Origin: Cololabis saira
Taxonomy: Eukaryota; Chordata; Actinopteri; Beloniformes; Belonidae
Assembly (NCBI RefSeq): GCF_033807715.1
Contig: NC_084597.1
Span: 7,830,369-7,894,368, forward strand
Length of the DNA: 64,000 nt
Direction: 5' to 3'
Shown: positions 47,724-59,094 of the stretch, in pieces
Layout of the letters: every line of letters starts with the position of its first letter
Position numbering within the stretch: the first letter of the stretch is position 1
Translations under genes and position numbers: made by a program
Notes under the pieces: generated by a model
Database searches by the model: none
Seen by the model: only the letters and a program-made list of their open reading frames with translations
What the model was told of the DNA's origin: nothing

Positions 47724-48081
47724 TAGTGATGCACCGATTGTTCGGTAACCGAAATTGTTCGGCCGAAAATGGCAAAAAAACACTGTCGGTGTTCGGTGGA
47801 ATAAGTGGGAAAAAAAACGAACAATTAATAACGGCGTTGTAATATAAGGAAATAGACTGGTCGCTCCCGTACCGGTTGCACCACAAACATAAATCGTTGG
47901 CCAACCAAAAAGTAACCACATAAGAATTTTACCTAACATTCACCAGGAGGTGGAACCAAAACAACATAATGCTGGGAAATTAAAAAATGTTCAGTTTTTT
48001 ATGTTCAATAAATATTTTCTACCTTGTAATTTTGTAAAAGATTTTTTTCTTTGAAAAGCATGCCTAAATCAAATTTATTTA
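47724..48081. mobile_element. Truncated TAGTGATGCACCGA hAT copy
   Basis: Matches 43039 onward for about 350 bp, up to GCATGCCTAAATCAAAT, then diverges. The right terminus is missing. Confidence 0.8.
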
Positions 48082-48309
48082 TATATATATCTGCTTTATT
48101 ATAAGTGCCGCCACCTCATTGTAAACGGCATCATTTTGTGAGGCCATGCAAACCTGTATTTATGTTTTTCTACAATATTTCCTCCTCATGACAGTAATAT
48201 AGGTCATTCTAAGCCAATTTACTGCTGCAATTCCTTTCCAAATCATTAGAAAATGTGGTTAACACCCAGTTGTGCATGAAAAAAAAAATACTCTGATATA
48301 CTGTGAAAC

Positions 48310-49037
48310 TAGGGCTGTTCGATTTTGCCCAAAAATAAAATCTCGATTTTTTTCTCTCAAAATCCGATTACGATTATTTTGTGAATTGACAAAAGGCAAA
48401 GAAATGATTTCAAATATGCTGTTTTTTTATTGAACATTTGCCCCATTGGGCTTTAAGTGCAAACTTTGCTCTTATTAAACCAAAAATGAATGAATAAAGT
48501 GCAAAACTCTGTAAAATAAGTTGAAAAAAAGTTTTAAAAAATATAATAAAATATAAAGTTTTATCTCTAGAAAAAAAAAAATCAGCAAATCAGCACTTGC
48601 AAACATACAGTAAGTTATATTTCCAATTAAATAAAACAAGACATTTTCTAATTAAACTAAACTGGGTCTTTGCATGCTAAATAATAATGCAACCCATGAA
48701 GGAGGTAGAGGTGTGTAATGTCAGTCATTACATTTGCTATTCACATTTGCAAGTTTTTTGCAAGGAACACGAGCCGGTCTACCGGTGGCATGTTAGTATA
48801 TCACCATGGTTACAACGCCTCCTCCTACACTAAAGAGCCTCTCTGATGGGGCACTTGTCGCAGGTATTGAGAGGTATTTCCATCAATCATTAATATGGTA
48901 TCAATCATTAATATGTGTGCAGACAAGGTTAAAAAAAAAAAAAAGTGAAAAATCGATTTTACGAGTTTCACGTTTTAACATCGTTCTAATTACATAATCG
49001 CGAATACGATTTAAAATCAATTAATCGAACAGCCCTA
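48310..49037. mobile_element. hAT MITE, TAGGGCTGTTCGAT family
   Basis: Ends TAGGGCTGTTCGATTTTG and (inverted) TAGGGCTGTTCGATTAATT carry TGTGAAAC and CGTGAAAC flanks, an 8-bp duplication with one mismatch. Internal GATTTTTT/AAAATC motifs occur in both arms. Confidence 0.83.
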
Positions 49038-49371
49038 CGTGAAACCGATATCATTTTGAAAAATACCGTGATATAAATTTTTGGTCATACCGCCCAGCAC
49101 TAATCGGGGGGGGGGAAAAAAAAACAAAAAAAACAATCAAGCAAAGGCCTCAGAGATTAAAACATGGGTGGGGAGGGTGCTTGCACATGGTGAAACGATG
49201 GCAGCAGACTCCAACCCATCAGAGAAAGGAAAAGACACAGCAGGCAGGGATTCCCACACTCCCAGTGGCGTGGAGTAAAGACGGGCCGGGGCTGAGCAGG
49301 GATGGGGTGTGGGGGGGGGGGCCAGAGCTTTAGGCAAGACTCCGCTCCGTCTGGTGTACGTGGAGGCTGAC

Positions 49372-49680
49372 CTGGCTCTACCGCCGACGGCTCCTTGCCG
49401 AGGGCTCGCACCACGGCACTGTGAAACTCTTTCTGCGGAGAATCTGGAGCCGGCAAGAACTCGTCTGTAGTTGAAAAAACGTCATCGGCTACCGTCCCCG
49501 CCGAGTCTGCGGCACTTGGAGCCGCTCCAGAGAGGCCCTGAGGGGAATAGCTCTGCTCAGAGGCCGGGGTGGGAGCCGGAGGCCGGGGCTTCTCAGAGCT
49601 GGCAGGCGAGACTGAGGCGTGACCCGCTGGTTCCAGATCTGGACCGGTCGGTGGGTCGCTACAAACATCTCGGCTCTGCA
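49372..49680 (-). CDS. add1: add1 additional 309-nt tail exon
   Basis: Acceptor GTGGATTCACAG, 309 nt, phase 1/1, donor GAGCCAG|GTCAGC (weaker than the others). It encodes 103 residues without a stop, rich in Ser, Pro, Ala and acidic residues, including SRDVCSDPPTGPDLEPAG, ASSEKPRPPAPTPASEQSYS and DSPQKEFHSAVVRALGKE. Skipping or including it preserves the frame between GGA-G and the following exon, so it behaves like a cassette. I know of no counterpart in the standard human ADD1 tail. The open frame of the region extends further on both sides into intron, but the splice-site pair and phase match make the exon interpretation convincing. Confidence 0.72.
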
Positions 49681-49843
49681 CTGTGAATCCACGTGGGGGG
49701 TGTGTGAGAGATAACATCAAAGCTGGGCCAATCTGAACTTCAGGACATTGTTTTGCATCATTTTGCTTGCAGGAAAAATATCAAAAAGAAAAAAAAACCT
49801 GTTATTTTACCACTTGAAAGTTTGAAATAAACAGCTCGGATTA

Positions 49844-50846
49844 TATGGAGCCAAATCAAGGCCAAAAGTTTTGCTAATTTGAAAATAAAATTTGAACCTG
49901 AAAATTCTTTTTTACAGTTTCAATTTTTTTTATTTCAGTTTCAAATCTTTTTTTTTCAGTTTCACATCTTTTTTTTTCAGTTTCATTTTTTTTTTTCAGT
50001 TTCAGACTTTTGGCCCCGATGTGGCGTGGGGGGCGTGGCCTCAACTGAGAGGGGCGTGGCATCACGAGTGACAGCAGAACAGAGAAGGCGGGGGACGTTC
50101 CTCAGTCATGTTGCCTTCAGGAAACGTAGGTTGCAGAAGTTATCAGTAGAAGTATGATTCAACACTGTATATACACTATATTCACGTGATTGGCAGTGGA
50201 AAAAACTGATATTAGTGACACATTTCTGTTTAAAAAGCTGTTTGAGACCATACTTGTCACCAATCGCAGTATAAAAGCAACAAACTATGCCAGACTGTAC
50301 AGTTCAACAGCCACACTTTAAAGTTTGACATTTCTCACTTCCACATCCTACCAAGTACGGTCTAAAACAGCTTTTTAAACAGAGATGTGTCACTAATATC
50401 CGTTTTTTCCACTGCCAATCACGTGAATATAGTGTATAAACAGTGTTGAATCATACTTCTACTGATAACTTCTGCAACCTACGTTTCCTGAAGGAAACAT
50501 GACTGAAGAACGTCCCCCGCCTTCTCTGTTCTGCTGTCACTCATGAATCCACGCCCCTCTCAGTTGATGCCACGCCCCCCACGCCAGATCCGGGCCAAAA
50601 GTCTGAACCTGAAAAAAAAATTTGTAACTGAAAAAAAAAAGATTTGAAACTGGAAAAAAAAGAAGTGAAACTGAAAAAAAAAGATGTGAAACTGAAAAAA
50701 AGATTTGAAACTGAAATAAAAAGTTCTGAAACTGAAAAAAAGATCTGATACTGAAAAAAACAAATAATTAAACTGTAAAAAAGAATTTTCAGGTTCAAAT
50801 TTTATTTTCAAATTAGCAAAACTTTTGGCCTTGATTTGGCTCCATA
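49844..50846. mobile_element. Foldback element, TATGGAGCC family, long copy
   Basis: A palindrome with arms of about 450 bp: terminal TATGGAGCCAAATCAAGG, tandem TTTTTTTCAGTTTCAAATC-like motifs, GGGGCGTGGC boxes, then a unique inverted segment including CACGTGATTGGCAGTGGAAA. Perfect 6-bp duplication GGATTA (49838-49843 and 50847-50852). The short copy at 30084 lacks the central inverted segment. It lies in an add1 intron between two tail exons. Confidence 0.87.
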
Positions 50847-50966
50847 GGATTACAGCTGCTTTATGATTTGCTGTCTGGACTCAAGAAAATACCTTTTTAT
50901 TATGAAGTGTTTTGACAACATATTGGAATCAATGTGTTTTTCTTTGCTCTCCATCTTTACCTTCAC

Positions 50967-51117
50967 CTCCTTTCTGTTTCTGCTCCACCTCCCGCCGGTA
51001 CTCGTCCAGCTCCTGGTCGGTGAGTTTGTTGAAGGGGTTGGGACCCTGCTTACTGACGACCACCTTGGGCTGGTACTCCTTCTCGATGATGGCCTTGGAC
51101 GCGGTCACCAGCTCGCC
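50967..51117 (-). CDS. add1: add1 tail exon (GELVTASK exon)
   Basis: Acceptor CTGCAG, then GELVTASKAIIEKEYQPKVV, VSKQGPNPFNKLTDQELDEY and RREVEQKQKG plus one base (151 nt, phase 0/1). This is the most conserved part of the adducin tail. Two donors six bases apart are possible: GGAG|GTGAAG (exon end 50967) or GAAG|GTAAAG (exon end 50961), the second adding Gly-Glu. Both keep the frame. Both upstream and downstream exons join cleanly. Confidence 0.96.
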
Positions 51118-51326
51118 CTGCAGGACAGAGGGGAGGAGAACAAAGGCATCAAGAGGACAGATTCACCCGCAGCGCTTGGTGTCGACTAGACTGCAGCTTA
51201 CCAAGTATGAGTGAGGAGTGGATGAGGAATGGAACCGTTGTGAGCGCTTTGAGGGTCCAAATAAATACAAAACATACAAATCTAATCCATTTTTATTATA
51301 GACTATCTGGAAAACATGATCACAAG
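51118..51326 (-). other. add1 intron sequence
   Basis: Short intron stretch between the GELVTASK exon and a hAT element. Confidence 0.5.
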
Positions 51327-51924
<598 letters not shown>

Positions 51925-52567
51925 ATCACCAGACAGTAGGGAAGGTGATCCTATAACTTTTACACAAAATTTAGTGAGTTTTTATTTTTTTCCCCTCTCC
52001 AGAATAGCTACCTCTAAAGAAACAGTCCAATCCAACAATATAACGTGAATAAACTCTTTTTAAATGGCAGTAGGCACTGCCACCAGGGGTTAACAGTTAA
52101 GCCATAGTGAATATTTATCACGTCTTTCCTTTAAATTATTTTCCAGGACACTTTAAGCGGACATTTTAATTAAGGGTGTGGTGTCTGAGCATCTCACTCT
52201 GTTCACAAGTACTTTTATTGGAAATTGATGAGGTTAAGTCGACATGAAAAGTCATTAATCTCTAATTTCTTGTCCCATCAATCTGTGCACAAACAGTATT
52301 TTACATAATTCATAACGTTTTTTTCCCCACTTGATTTTTATTGTCAGACAATAAGACAATTGTGAAATACTGGATAAAGTGCAGCCCAGTGAAGATTACC
52401 TGTTACCTGTAATCAACTCTGCTGAAATCAGAGGAAAGGACACGCCCACTACAGCTCTGCCTGTCACTCAACACGGGAGAGGGCGGAGCTTGTGGCCGTG
52501 GGAGAGAAAAACCTACACATCTAACGACACTTTTTAACTTTCAGTCACTAGTTTTATCTCTAAACGT
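51925..52567 (-). other. add1 intron sequence
   Basis: Unassigned AT-rich intron. Confidence 0.4.
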
Positions 52568-52568
52568 T

Positions 52569-53621
52569 TAAGCCCTGTCCCAATACTCCCCCTAGTCCTA
52601 CTTTTCATCCCTACCCCTAAATTTTGCGCGTTCCCGTGAGGGCAGTGGTGTCCCAATTCCTCTTTTCACCTAGGGGGAGTGGAGAAAACGAGGGCGAGTG
52701 GCTATGAATCTGTCCCTACGGATCGAGTGTTTTCGGATGCACACCAGGGACAGAAACATTTCCCAGAATGCTTTTCGTCGTCATTTGCGGACTGAATCCC
52801 CCAAAAAAACATGGCAGACATTTCTTATTTTTTAGTGAATAAAATTTCTAGCGAGAAATATATATTTTACTTTCATAATATTCACTCAGTGAATGTACAT
52901 AATCACTTTTTTGTCCGTTGTTCACGAAGATCACGCCGGAGTAAAGGCTGTTAGGTTACGCCGTAGGCTACGTAACCTACGCCGTAGGCTCTGCGTCGAT
53001 TTGACTCGCCGACTGAGGGCAAACATCATTCGCAGACTCGTCTCAGATTGTGACCAAGGGAGCAAGCATTTTTTTGTGAGAAATAGAGAGAAATAATCCT
53101 GTGACTCGTCAGATTTGTTTTGGATGTTTCTGATATAATAGTTTTCAGAAACCACAAAGCAATCCAGCTGTTATCTGAGTAATTTACACACTTTCAGATA
53201 AAGCTGAAGTTAAGATAGCGGAGCTGATTTATGGTTCCGCGTTAAATCGACGCTTACGGCGTAGGTTACGCGGCGACGCGCGCCGTACGCCGTACCCTAC
53301 GCCGTAGGGTATTTTCGGAGCAAATTTCTTAACAGGCGTTATTTGGATAAACTGAGCCCAGGTTGGGGATCTTAACGGTTACTTTTACACCTGAAAAAAT
53401 ATCAAAACTTAATAAAGTTAAGTTTATTAAGCCTACAGCTGAAATTAAATTAAATTCCTTCCTGATTAGGTGTAGGGATGAAATCGAGGGGTAGTGGGAG
53501 TATTGGGACAGGCACCTGGGAAGATTTCAAGTGCCCTAAAATCTGTCCCTTCTTTTTTAGGGGTAGTGAAGAAAAGAAGGGGGAGTGAAGAAAGAAGGGG
53601 GAGTATTGGGATTGGGCCTTA
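52569..53621. mobile_element. TIR element with CCCAATACTCCCCC ends
   Basis: The left end TAAGCCCTGTCCCAATACTC and the inverted right end TAAGGCCCAATCCCAATACT are inverted repeats, with a second inner set of GTAGGGATGAAA/CTACCCCT motifs. Harbinger-like palindromes with GCCGTAGG lie at about 52940-53005 and 53222-53315. No clean duplication is visible. Confidence 0.6.
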
Positions 53622-54664
53622 GTCCTTAACGGCATCTGAAAAGTTGATAAATTTAGTCAACTGGAAGGTCTGGGTTGGAGCACCGCTCTGATTGGCTGGT
53701 AGCGTCACGTGGGGTGATGTGCCTGCTAGAAGCAGAGATGGCCCTTCTCCTCCATTACATTCACCAACAAAGCAGGGGGAGGATCCTTTTCCAGGACAAC
53801 TTAACCGTTTCCAGGACATTTTACCTTTTATCCTCATTTTCAAGGTTTTCCGGGTAGGCATTGAGGGACCCTGTGTATTTTTATACACATTATTAACTTT
53901 CTAGACTACTTAAAGACGCTGTAAAAACATGGTGAACACGACTATCACTGACGGCATTTCAAGAAAATGAATATTACTGAATCCAGACAATCTACAGCAG
54001 CGTTCTCTAAACCAGGAAAAAATAAATATGTAAAGAAGACGATCTCATGAGAGAATTTTTCTTTAAAGTTTCTCTTTCCTTCTATTACATATAACCAGAT
54101 CTAGAGACAAACACAGAATGCGGAAACATTTTTCTGACATTTAAAAAAATGACGCATCTTTCTCATTTTGTACAACTTTAAAGTGTTTTTTTTTTTATCT
54201 TACATTAAGGTCTTAAATAAACCCCTGACAGCTTATTTTTAGAACAAGACTGAAGGACCAACAACTTCAAATAACCCTTGCTTCTTTACTACATTAGGGA
54301 AAGTCTTTTTTTAGCTTTTAAACCATCAGGCAGTTGCTTAAGGTTTATAAAAACACTGATGCTCTCTCAGAAATACTCATAAGACTAATGCTAAGAGGGA
54401 AACCAGGTAAAAGGAACTTTGTAATCAAACATCAACAATGCTGATGCTTTTTGGAAACAACTCCTGCTTTCTCTTTTGTGTTATTTTGAAAAATGTGTTA
54501 AGATCGAGGTGTTGAAGTCAGTTTTGTCTTTAAATACATGTCTTTTGGAAAACACGTTCACTTTAATAATTTTTCCCCACAACAACAGAAATTTTGACCA
54601 ATAGTGCAGAAGTGTTTGCATCCAACTGTAAGAGAAAAATATTTGTTACTGGAGCAGTAAGTAC
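53622..54664 (-). other. add1 intron sequence
   Basis: Unassigned. The overlapping open frames at 53619-53904 have no domain and lack splice context. Confidence 0.45.
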
Positions 54665-54751
54665 CTTTCTAAAAGATTTAGCAGGACTATAGGACCCCTC
54701 GGACACATCGAGGCCGTCAATAGTGTCTGTACAGTCAGAAAGAGGGGCGTC
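54665..54751 (-). CDS. add1: add1 tail exon (SPAKSFRK exon)
   Basis: Acceptor GGTTTGCTATTGCAG, 87 nt, phase 0/0, donor GTACTT. It encodes DAPLSDCTDTIDGLDVSEGS and YSPAKSFRK, matching the alpha-adducin segment just before GELVTASK. The SPAKSFRK end is a Ser/Lys-rich site phosphorylated in mammalian adducins (recalled). Being in phase 0 with a length divisible by three, it could be skipped without a frameshift. Confidence 0.93.
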
Positions 54752-54912
54752 CTGCAATAGCAAACCCAGTGAAGGGGAGGCACAACCGAGCACACTCAAG
54801 TTAGCAGTCTCTCAGGCGGCCAGGAAAAGTGTGCTGACATTCAGACGTCTTTCACTCAGCCAAAGGGGGAAAGAGTACGGCAGCATCTCACTTCAGAAGA
54901 GGCACCTTAAAT
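54752..54912 (-). other. add1 intron sequence
   Basis: Short intron stretch upstream of the SPAKSFRK exon. Confidence 0.4.
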
Positions 54913-55538
54913 TAGGGCTGGGCGATATGGACCAAAAGTCATATCTCGATATTTTCTAGCTGAATGGCGATACTCGATATATATCGATATTTTTTCTGTG
55001 ACATAATTGGGGTTTCCCCCAAAGCATTATAGCATAGCATCTCTGTTAGCATCTCTGTTAGTTTCATTTTTTTCTGAGGCAAACCCTTAAAAAAACAGTC
55101 AGTTTTAATACAAAGCCTCGTGCCAAATGTCACACATATACCTTTATTAACAGAGGTCTGCACAATATCAAAATGTATAAAACACATGAAATAAAAATAA
55201 ACTGCCTGCATATATAGAATAAAAATGGTTCTTGAATAAAATAAAACAAATATCCCTTTCCTGCATAACAATTAAATTAAAATACGCTGTGCAATTAATA
55301 CAATGTAGACAGTAACAGGCAGACTTTTCCACTGAGGTTGACAGTTGTGCAAATAACAAAACATTTGTGCAAATCTCAAATAAAACATTCAAGTCAATTT
55401 GTCACAAAATAAGCTATATCAAAATCATAAAAAAAAAAAAAAAATGTTTAAATCGATATAAACGATATTGTCTCGTACCATATCGCATTTGAAAATATAT
55501 CGATATATATTAAAATCTCGATATATCGCCCAGCCCTA
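54913..55538. mobile_element. hAT MITE, TAGGGCTGGGCGATAT family, complete copy
   Basis: The left end TAGGGCTGGGCGATATGG and the inverted right end TAGGGCTGGGCGATATATCG carry a perfect 8-bp duplication CCTTAAAT (54905-54912 and 55539-55546). Inside, the minus-strand frame MNVLFEICTNVLLFAQLSTS is shared with the copy at 63171, which is in the opposite orientation. Confidence 0.9.
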
Positions 55539-55546
55539 CCTTAAAT

Positions 55547-56267
55547 AATCCCAAAGCAGACATAAAAACTGCTCTTGTATAAATCAGCAGGATTTTTAAT
55601 TCCTTTTGTGGAGAGCCAACTATTTCATACTAGAATCTGCCTTTTAAACTTGATGAATTAATCTTAACTTTAACATTTCAGACGTCTTTACGGTTTGTGA
55701 CTTTCCACCTCTGCATTCATACACACAAACGCACACAGAGACAGTAGAAATGCATGCATGACGAGGTGGTTGTGCAAAGAGGTGCATTATTATGAAATGA
55801 ATGGCAGCAATGCAGCATTTGGCCATGAGCATGCTTTGCAAACTGCCTACACATGGGGGCGCCAGAGAGTACGAGACCATCTGATATGAAGCTTGCAGTT
55901 CATCAGTGCCTCAACGGGCGATACTATTGAGGCACTGAGGGAAGTAACTGCTTATGTTCACCTAATCATGGTGGTGCGATGTCTGTCCACAGAGACAAAA
56001 CCACATGCACTGATGAATTTAACGGGAAAGAAAAAAAAAAAAAAAAAAAAAAAAACATCTATAACAGACTTTGTCCAAAATCACCACCTTGCGAATGCTG
56101 CTAAGACTGCAGACGGCCAAAAAGAGAAAATATCCAACTAAAAACACGTATTTTCTCCAGAATAAGTTCATGCACTATATGAACAAACTGCAGCATTTTG
56201 ATTTACAGGGCAACTCCAGACCTGGACTGAACTGAATGACATACGTTTAATTTATCTAATATCTATG
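55547..56267 (-). other. add1 intron sequence
   Basis: Unassigned, with an A-run at 56031-56055. Confidence 0.4.
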
Positions 56268-56805
56268 GTGGCCGAGACCCGCCATTGCTGAAAATAAAAG
56301 TAACGCTGCAAACAGAAACAAACGCCGCTGCAAATAAAATAAAGGCTTTGCAAATAAAATAAACTCTGAAAACAAAAAGAAACGCCGCTGCAAATAAAAG
56401 AAATGCTGAAAATAAAATAAAAAAACGACGCAAATAAAAAAGCCACAACGGAAGTGAATTACTGACTATTTTTGCCGATGCACCGGTGTTGCACATTAAA
56501 AATTACACGTAGCGACGTTGAACGCTAACCTTTTCACTTATTTTCTCGTTCGTTGTTCTCTCTTATTATTTCTTCCTTTTCACTTACCTCTTCGTCGTCC
56601 TCTTCTCCTCTCACGTAAAAAACACCAGTGCATCAGCAAAAATAGTCCCCGGTAATTCACTTCCGTTGTGGCTTTTTTATTTGCGTCGTTTTTTTTATTT
56701 GCAGCGGCGTTTCTTTATATTTGCAGCGTTTCTTTTATTTGCAGCGGCGTTTGTTTTTATTTTCAGCGTTTCTTTAATTTTCTGCAAAGGCGGGTCTCGG
56801 CCACC
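56268..56805. mobile_element. Foldback element with GCAAATAAA arms
   Basis: Ends GGTGGCCGAGACCCGCC and GGCGGGTCTCGGCCACC are perfect inverted repeats. Each arm is made of a 15-20 bp motif around GCCGCTGCAAATAAAA(GAAA) repeated about eight times. The centre holds CACCGGTGTTGC and an inverted GAAGTGAATTACTGACTATT. No duplication was fixed. Confidence 0.78.
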
Positions 56806-56980
56806 GTAAATATCAATTTAAACTAAATAAAACAAAGGCTACAAATGACCCAGCTACATTAAAAAAACCAACAAACAAACAACAAAACCTATGCGTTTGG
56901 TCATTATCAGACATGTATTCATCTCCAGGTCAGGAAGGCTGTAGCAGTGAGGCGTGAAAGTGCAGCGTCCACAGACGTAC

Positions 56981-57073
56981 CTGGTTAAAGGTGCGCTCCA
57001 CCACCGATCCCACACACAGGACCTGAGACTGGGGCCCCGCTGTCGTTATGTCCTGCAGGTTTTGCTCCCGGAT
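56981..57073 (-). CDS. add1: add1 exon (IREQNLQD exon)
   Basis: Acceptor TTGTCTGCAG, 93 nt in phase 0/0, donor GTACGT. It encodes IREQNLQDITTAGPQSQVLC and VGSVVERTFNQ. This block is almost unchanged among vertebrate adducins; it lies in the neck/early tail. Confidence 0.96.
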
Positions 57074-58104
57074 CTGCAGACAACCGTGCAACTCATCAAG
57101 CAATGATCAACATACAGGAAGTAGAGCTGGGTATCGATTCAAATGTCAAGAATCGATTCGATTCCGATTCTTAAGATTCAGAATCGATTATCACCATTTG
57201 ATTCGATCCGACCCGATTCGATATTGATTTGGGTTAGTGTTGCCTGGATTATATGACTTTAAAATAACTATTGAAATAATAATTTCACAATAATTATTGT
57301 GAAATAACTAAGAAATAAATAACTCAAATAGACATTTCAATATCCATTTAAAGTGCAAAAAAAAGAACGAAATTGCAACAGTTCATGCAGTTAACAAATT
57401 ATTTTAGCTTGTCTGATTTATTCTGTCACCAGACACAGCTGGACATGAAGCACCCGGCATTTTTCAGGTATTTCATGACAAACCGTGTCCGATAACAGAG
57501 AAACCAAACACGCTATAGTAAATATAGATAATATGAAAGTCATTGAACTACAGTTTTTCACAATTGTTTAAACACATTTCCTGATAGACTACCTCCCTTT
57601 CTCAAAACTCTAAACACAAATTACAAAACTCACACACAAAATGCAAAATCCTGAACTTCTCTTGCAAAAGCACACACTCTACCCTCAAAACAGCGTTAAC
57701 TCTTCACTAAATGGTATTTCCTTCTCAAATGCCAAACACAAACATAATTTGAGTAGACATTTCTAAGCACCCACTGAACACTGATGTGCAGAATGGAAGA
57801 CACTATAGTATGAATGGAAAACACTATATGAATGTTCAGGAGAATCATGCATTTGTATGTTCAGTGTTACACCTGTTACAGCTGTTGGATGTAATTTATC
57901 ACCATATAGTATTCTTATGTATAGGCTACTCAAATAGAAAACAACACACAATTCTCTAATATTTTACAGTATGAGTAGGAATGCTAGAAGAAGTGCAGTG
58001 TTGTAGGGGCCAAGGGTGGCGGTGATGGAGGACGCTGTGGTGATTGAGTCCAGTTTGTCAGTTTGAGCAACATTTATTTATTTTTCTTATTTATTTACTT
58101 TGTT

Positions 58105-58114
<10 letters not shown>

Positions 58115-58178
<64 letters not shown>

Positions 58179-58191
58179 ATATGTATATGTT

Positions 58192-58228
<37 letters not shown>
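58115..58228. repeat. (AT)n microsatellites
   Basis: Two long AT/TA arrays separated by a short AAAAATAAATATGTATATG spacer, inside the mariner-like element. Confidence 0.92.
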
Positions 58229-58231
<3 letters not shown>

Positions 58232-58257
58232 AATAAACATATCAAATCAAATCAATC

Positions 58258-58400
58258 AAGTTGTTGAGCCGCAGCACACATTGTTATGTTCCCTCCACGT
58301 TGGCCAGGGACCTCTGTGACGGCACGCTGGCCGATGATATTCCTCCCTCGGCACCTTCTTTTTACAAGGTTGAACCCGCTTCATCAATGAATATGAATTC
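58258..58400 (-). pseudogene. mariner-like transposase fragment
   Basis: The minus strand reads FIFIDEAGFNL, then after a degenerate patch RGRNIIGQRAVTEVPGQRGG and NITMCAA. This is the region around the second catalytic Asp of Tc1/mariner-type transposases (the D in IDEAGFN). In-frame stops and the missing remainder make it non-functional. Confidence 0.65.
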
Positions 58401-58998
58401 AATGGCAAATTGCTGATTGCAAATTGCACAACAGCCTTTGGAGTTTAGAAATGTGATTGACTGTGTGTTCTGTGTGAACAGCAAGAGAGGGAATTCAGGA
58501 AGAGTGTGCAGGGTATTGGGAATTGTGTGTAGTGTTCAGACACCTGAAACATGAGTTTCAGGTTGTGCACATTGTGTCTGATGTTCCAATAAATGTGTTT
58601 AAACAATTGTGAAAAACTGTAATATAACATTTAGAAATTAAAGCTGAAATGTCCAGCATTTTCTCTAAAGAAAAAGAATTTTCAAAACTACTGGGACTAC
58701 TGGGATTAAAGTTCACCATGCAAAAATGTAATGATGAAAAAAAAAAAAAATAAAAAAATAAAAAAAAAAAAAATATATATATATATATATATTATTTTTT
58801 TTTAAATATATATAAAAAAAAAATCGATCTTTAAACATACAAATCGATTTTTAGGAATTAATATGAGAATCGATTTAGAATCAGAAAATCGATTTTTTCA
58901 CACAGGCCTAACAGGAAGTTGTGATCTTGTAAATTAAGAAAAATACGTATCGATTGCAACTAATGACCAATAAATCAAATAGACGGAAGCTGCCGTAC

Positions 58999-59094
58999 CT
59001 TATTCCTCATTTCCAGGACTTCCTTTGGGTTGGTGTTCATCGGGATGAACTGATTTGCTACAGCGGCCTGGCGAAGCCCTTCCTCCTTTGTCCA
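58999..59094 (-). CDS. add1: add1 exon (WTKEEG / NTNPKEV exon)
   Basis: Acceptor TTTGGTATTTACAG, 96 nt in phase 0/0, donor GTACGG. It encodes WTKEEGLRQAAVANQFIPMN and TNPKEVLEMRNK, the neck-region segment of alpha-adducin. It is the most 5' add1 exon I can find; the next upstream exon should lie beyond 64000, and the mammalian alternative insert that precedes this exon is not seen here. Confidence 0.95.

Larger units (their letters stand above)
47522..49102. mobile_element. hAT element, TAGTGCTGGGCGGTATACC family, with two nested hATs
   Basis: The left end TAGTGCTGGGCGGTATACCG and the inverted right end TAGTGCTGGGCGGTATGACC are flanked by ACCGGGGG and ATCGGGGG, an 8-bp duplication with one change. 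It contains a truncated TAGTGATGCACCGA hAT (47724-48081) and a complete TAGGGCTGTTCGAT hAT (48310-49037). Confidence 0.82.
57551..58619 (-). mobile_element. mariner/Tc1-like element with TA duplication
   Basis: Perfect inverted ends CAGTTTTTCACAATTG and CAATTGTGAAAAACTG, both continuing into TTTAAACACA(T/A)TT, flanked by TA. On the minus strand 58400-58258 encodes a transposase relic. (AT)n arrays at 58115-58228 split the interior. Confidence 0.82.
57122..58910. mobile_element. hAT element, TAGAGCTGGGTATCGATT family, with nested mariner
   Basis: The left end TAGAGCTGGGTATCGATTC and the right end (AGGCCTA preceded by AAATCGATTTTTTC) are imperfect inverted repeats with AATCGATT motifs. Perfect 8-bp duplication ACAGGAAG (57114-57121 and 58911-58918). 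The interior is interrupted by a mariner-like element (57551-58619). Confidence 0.83.
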
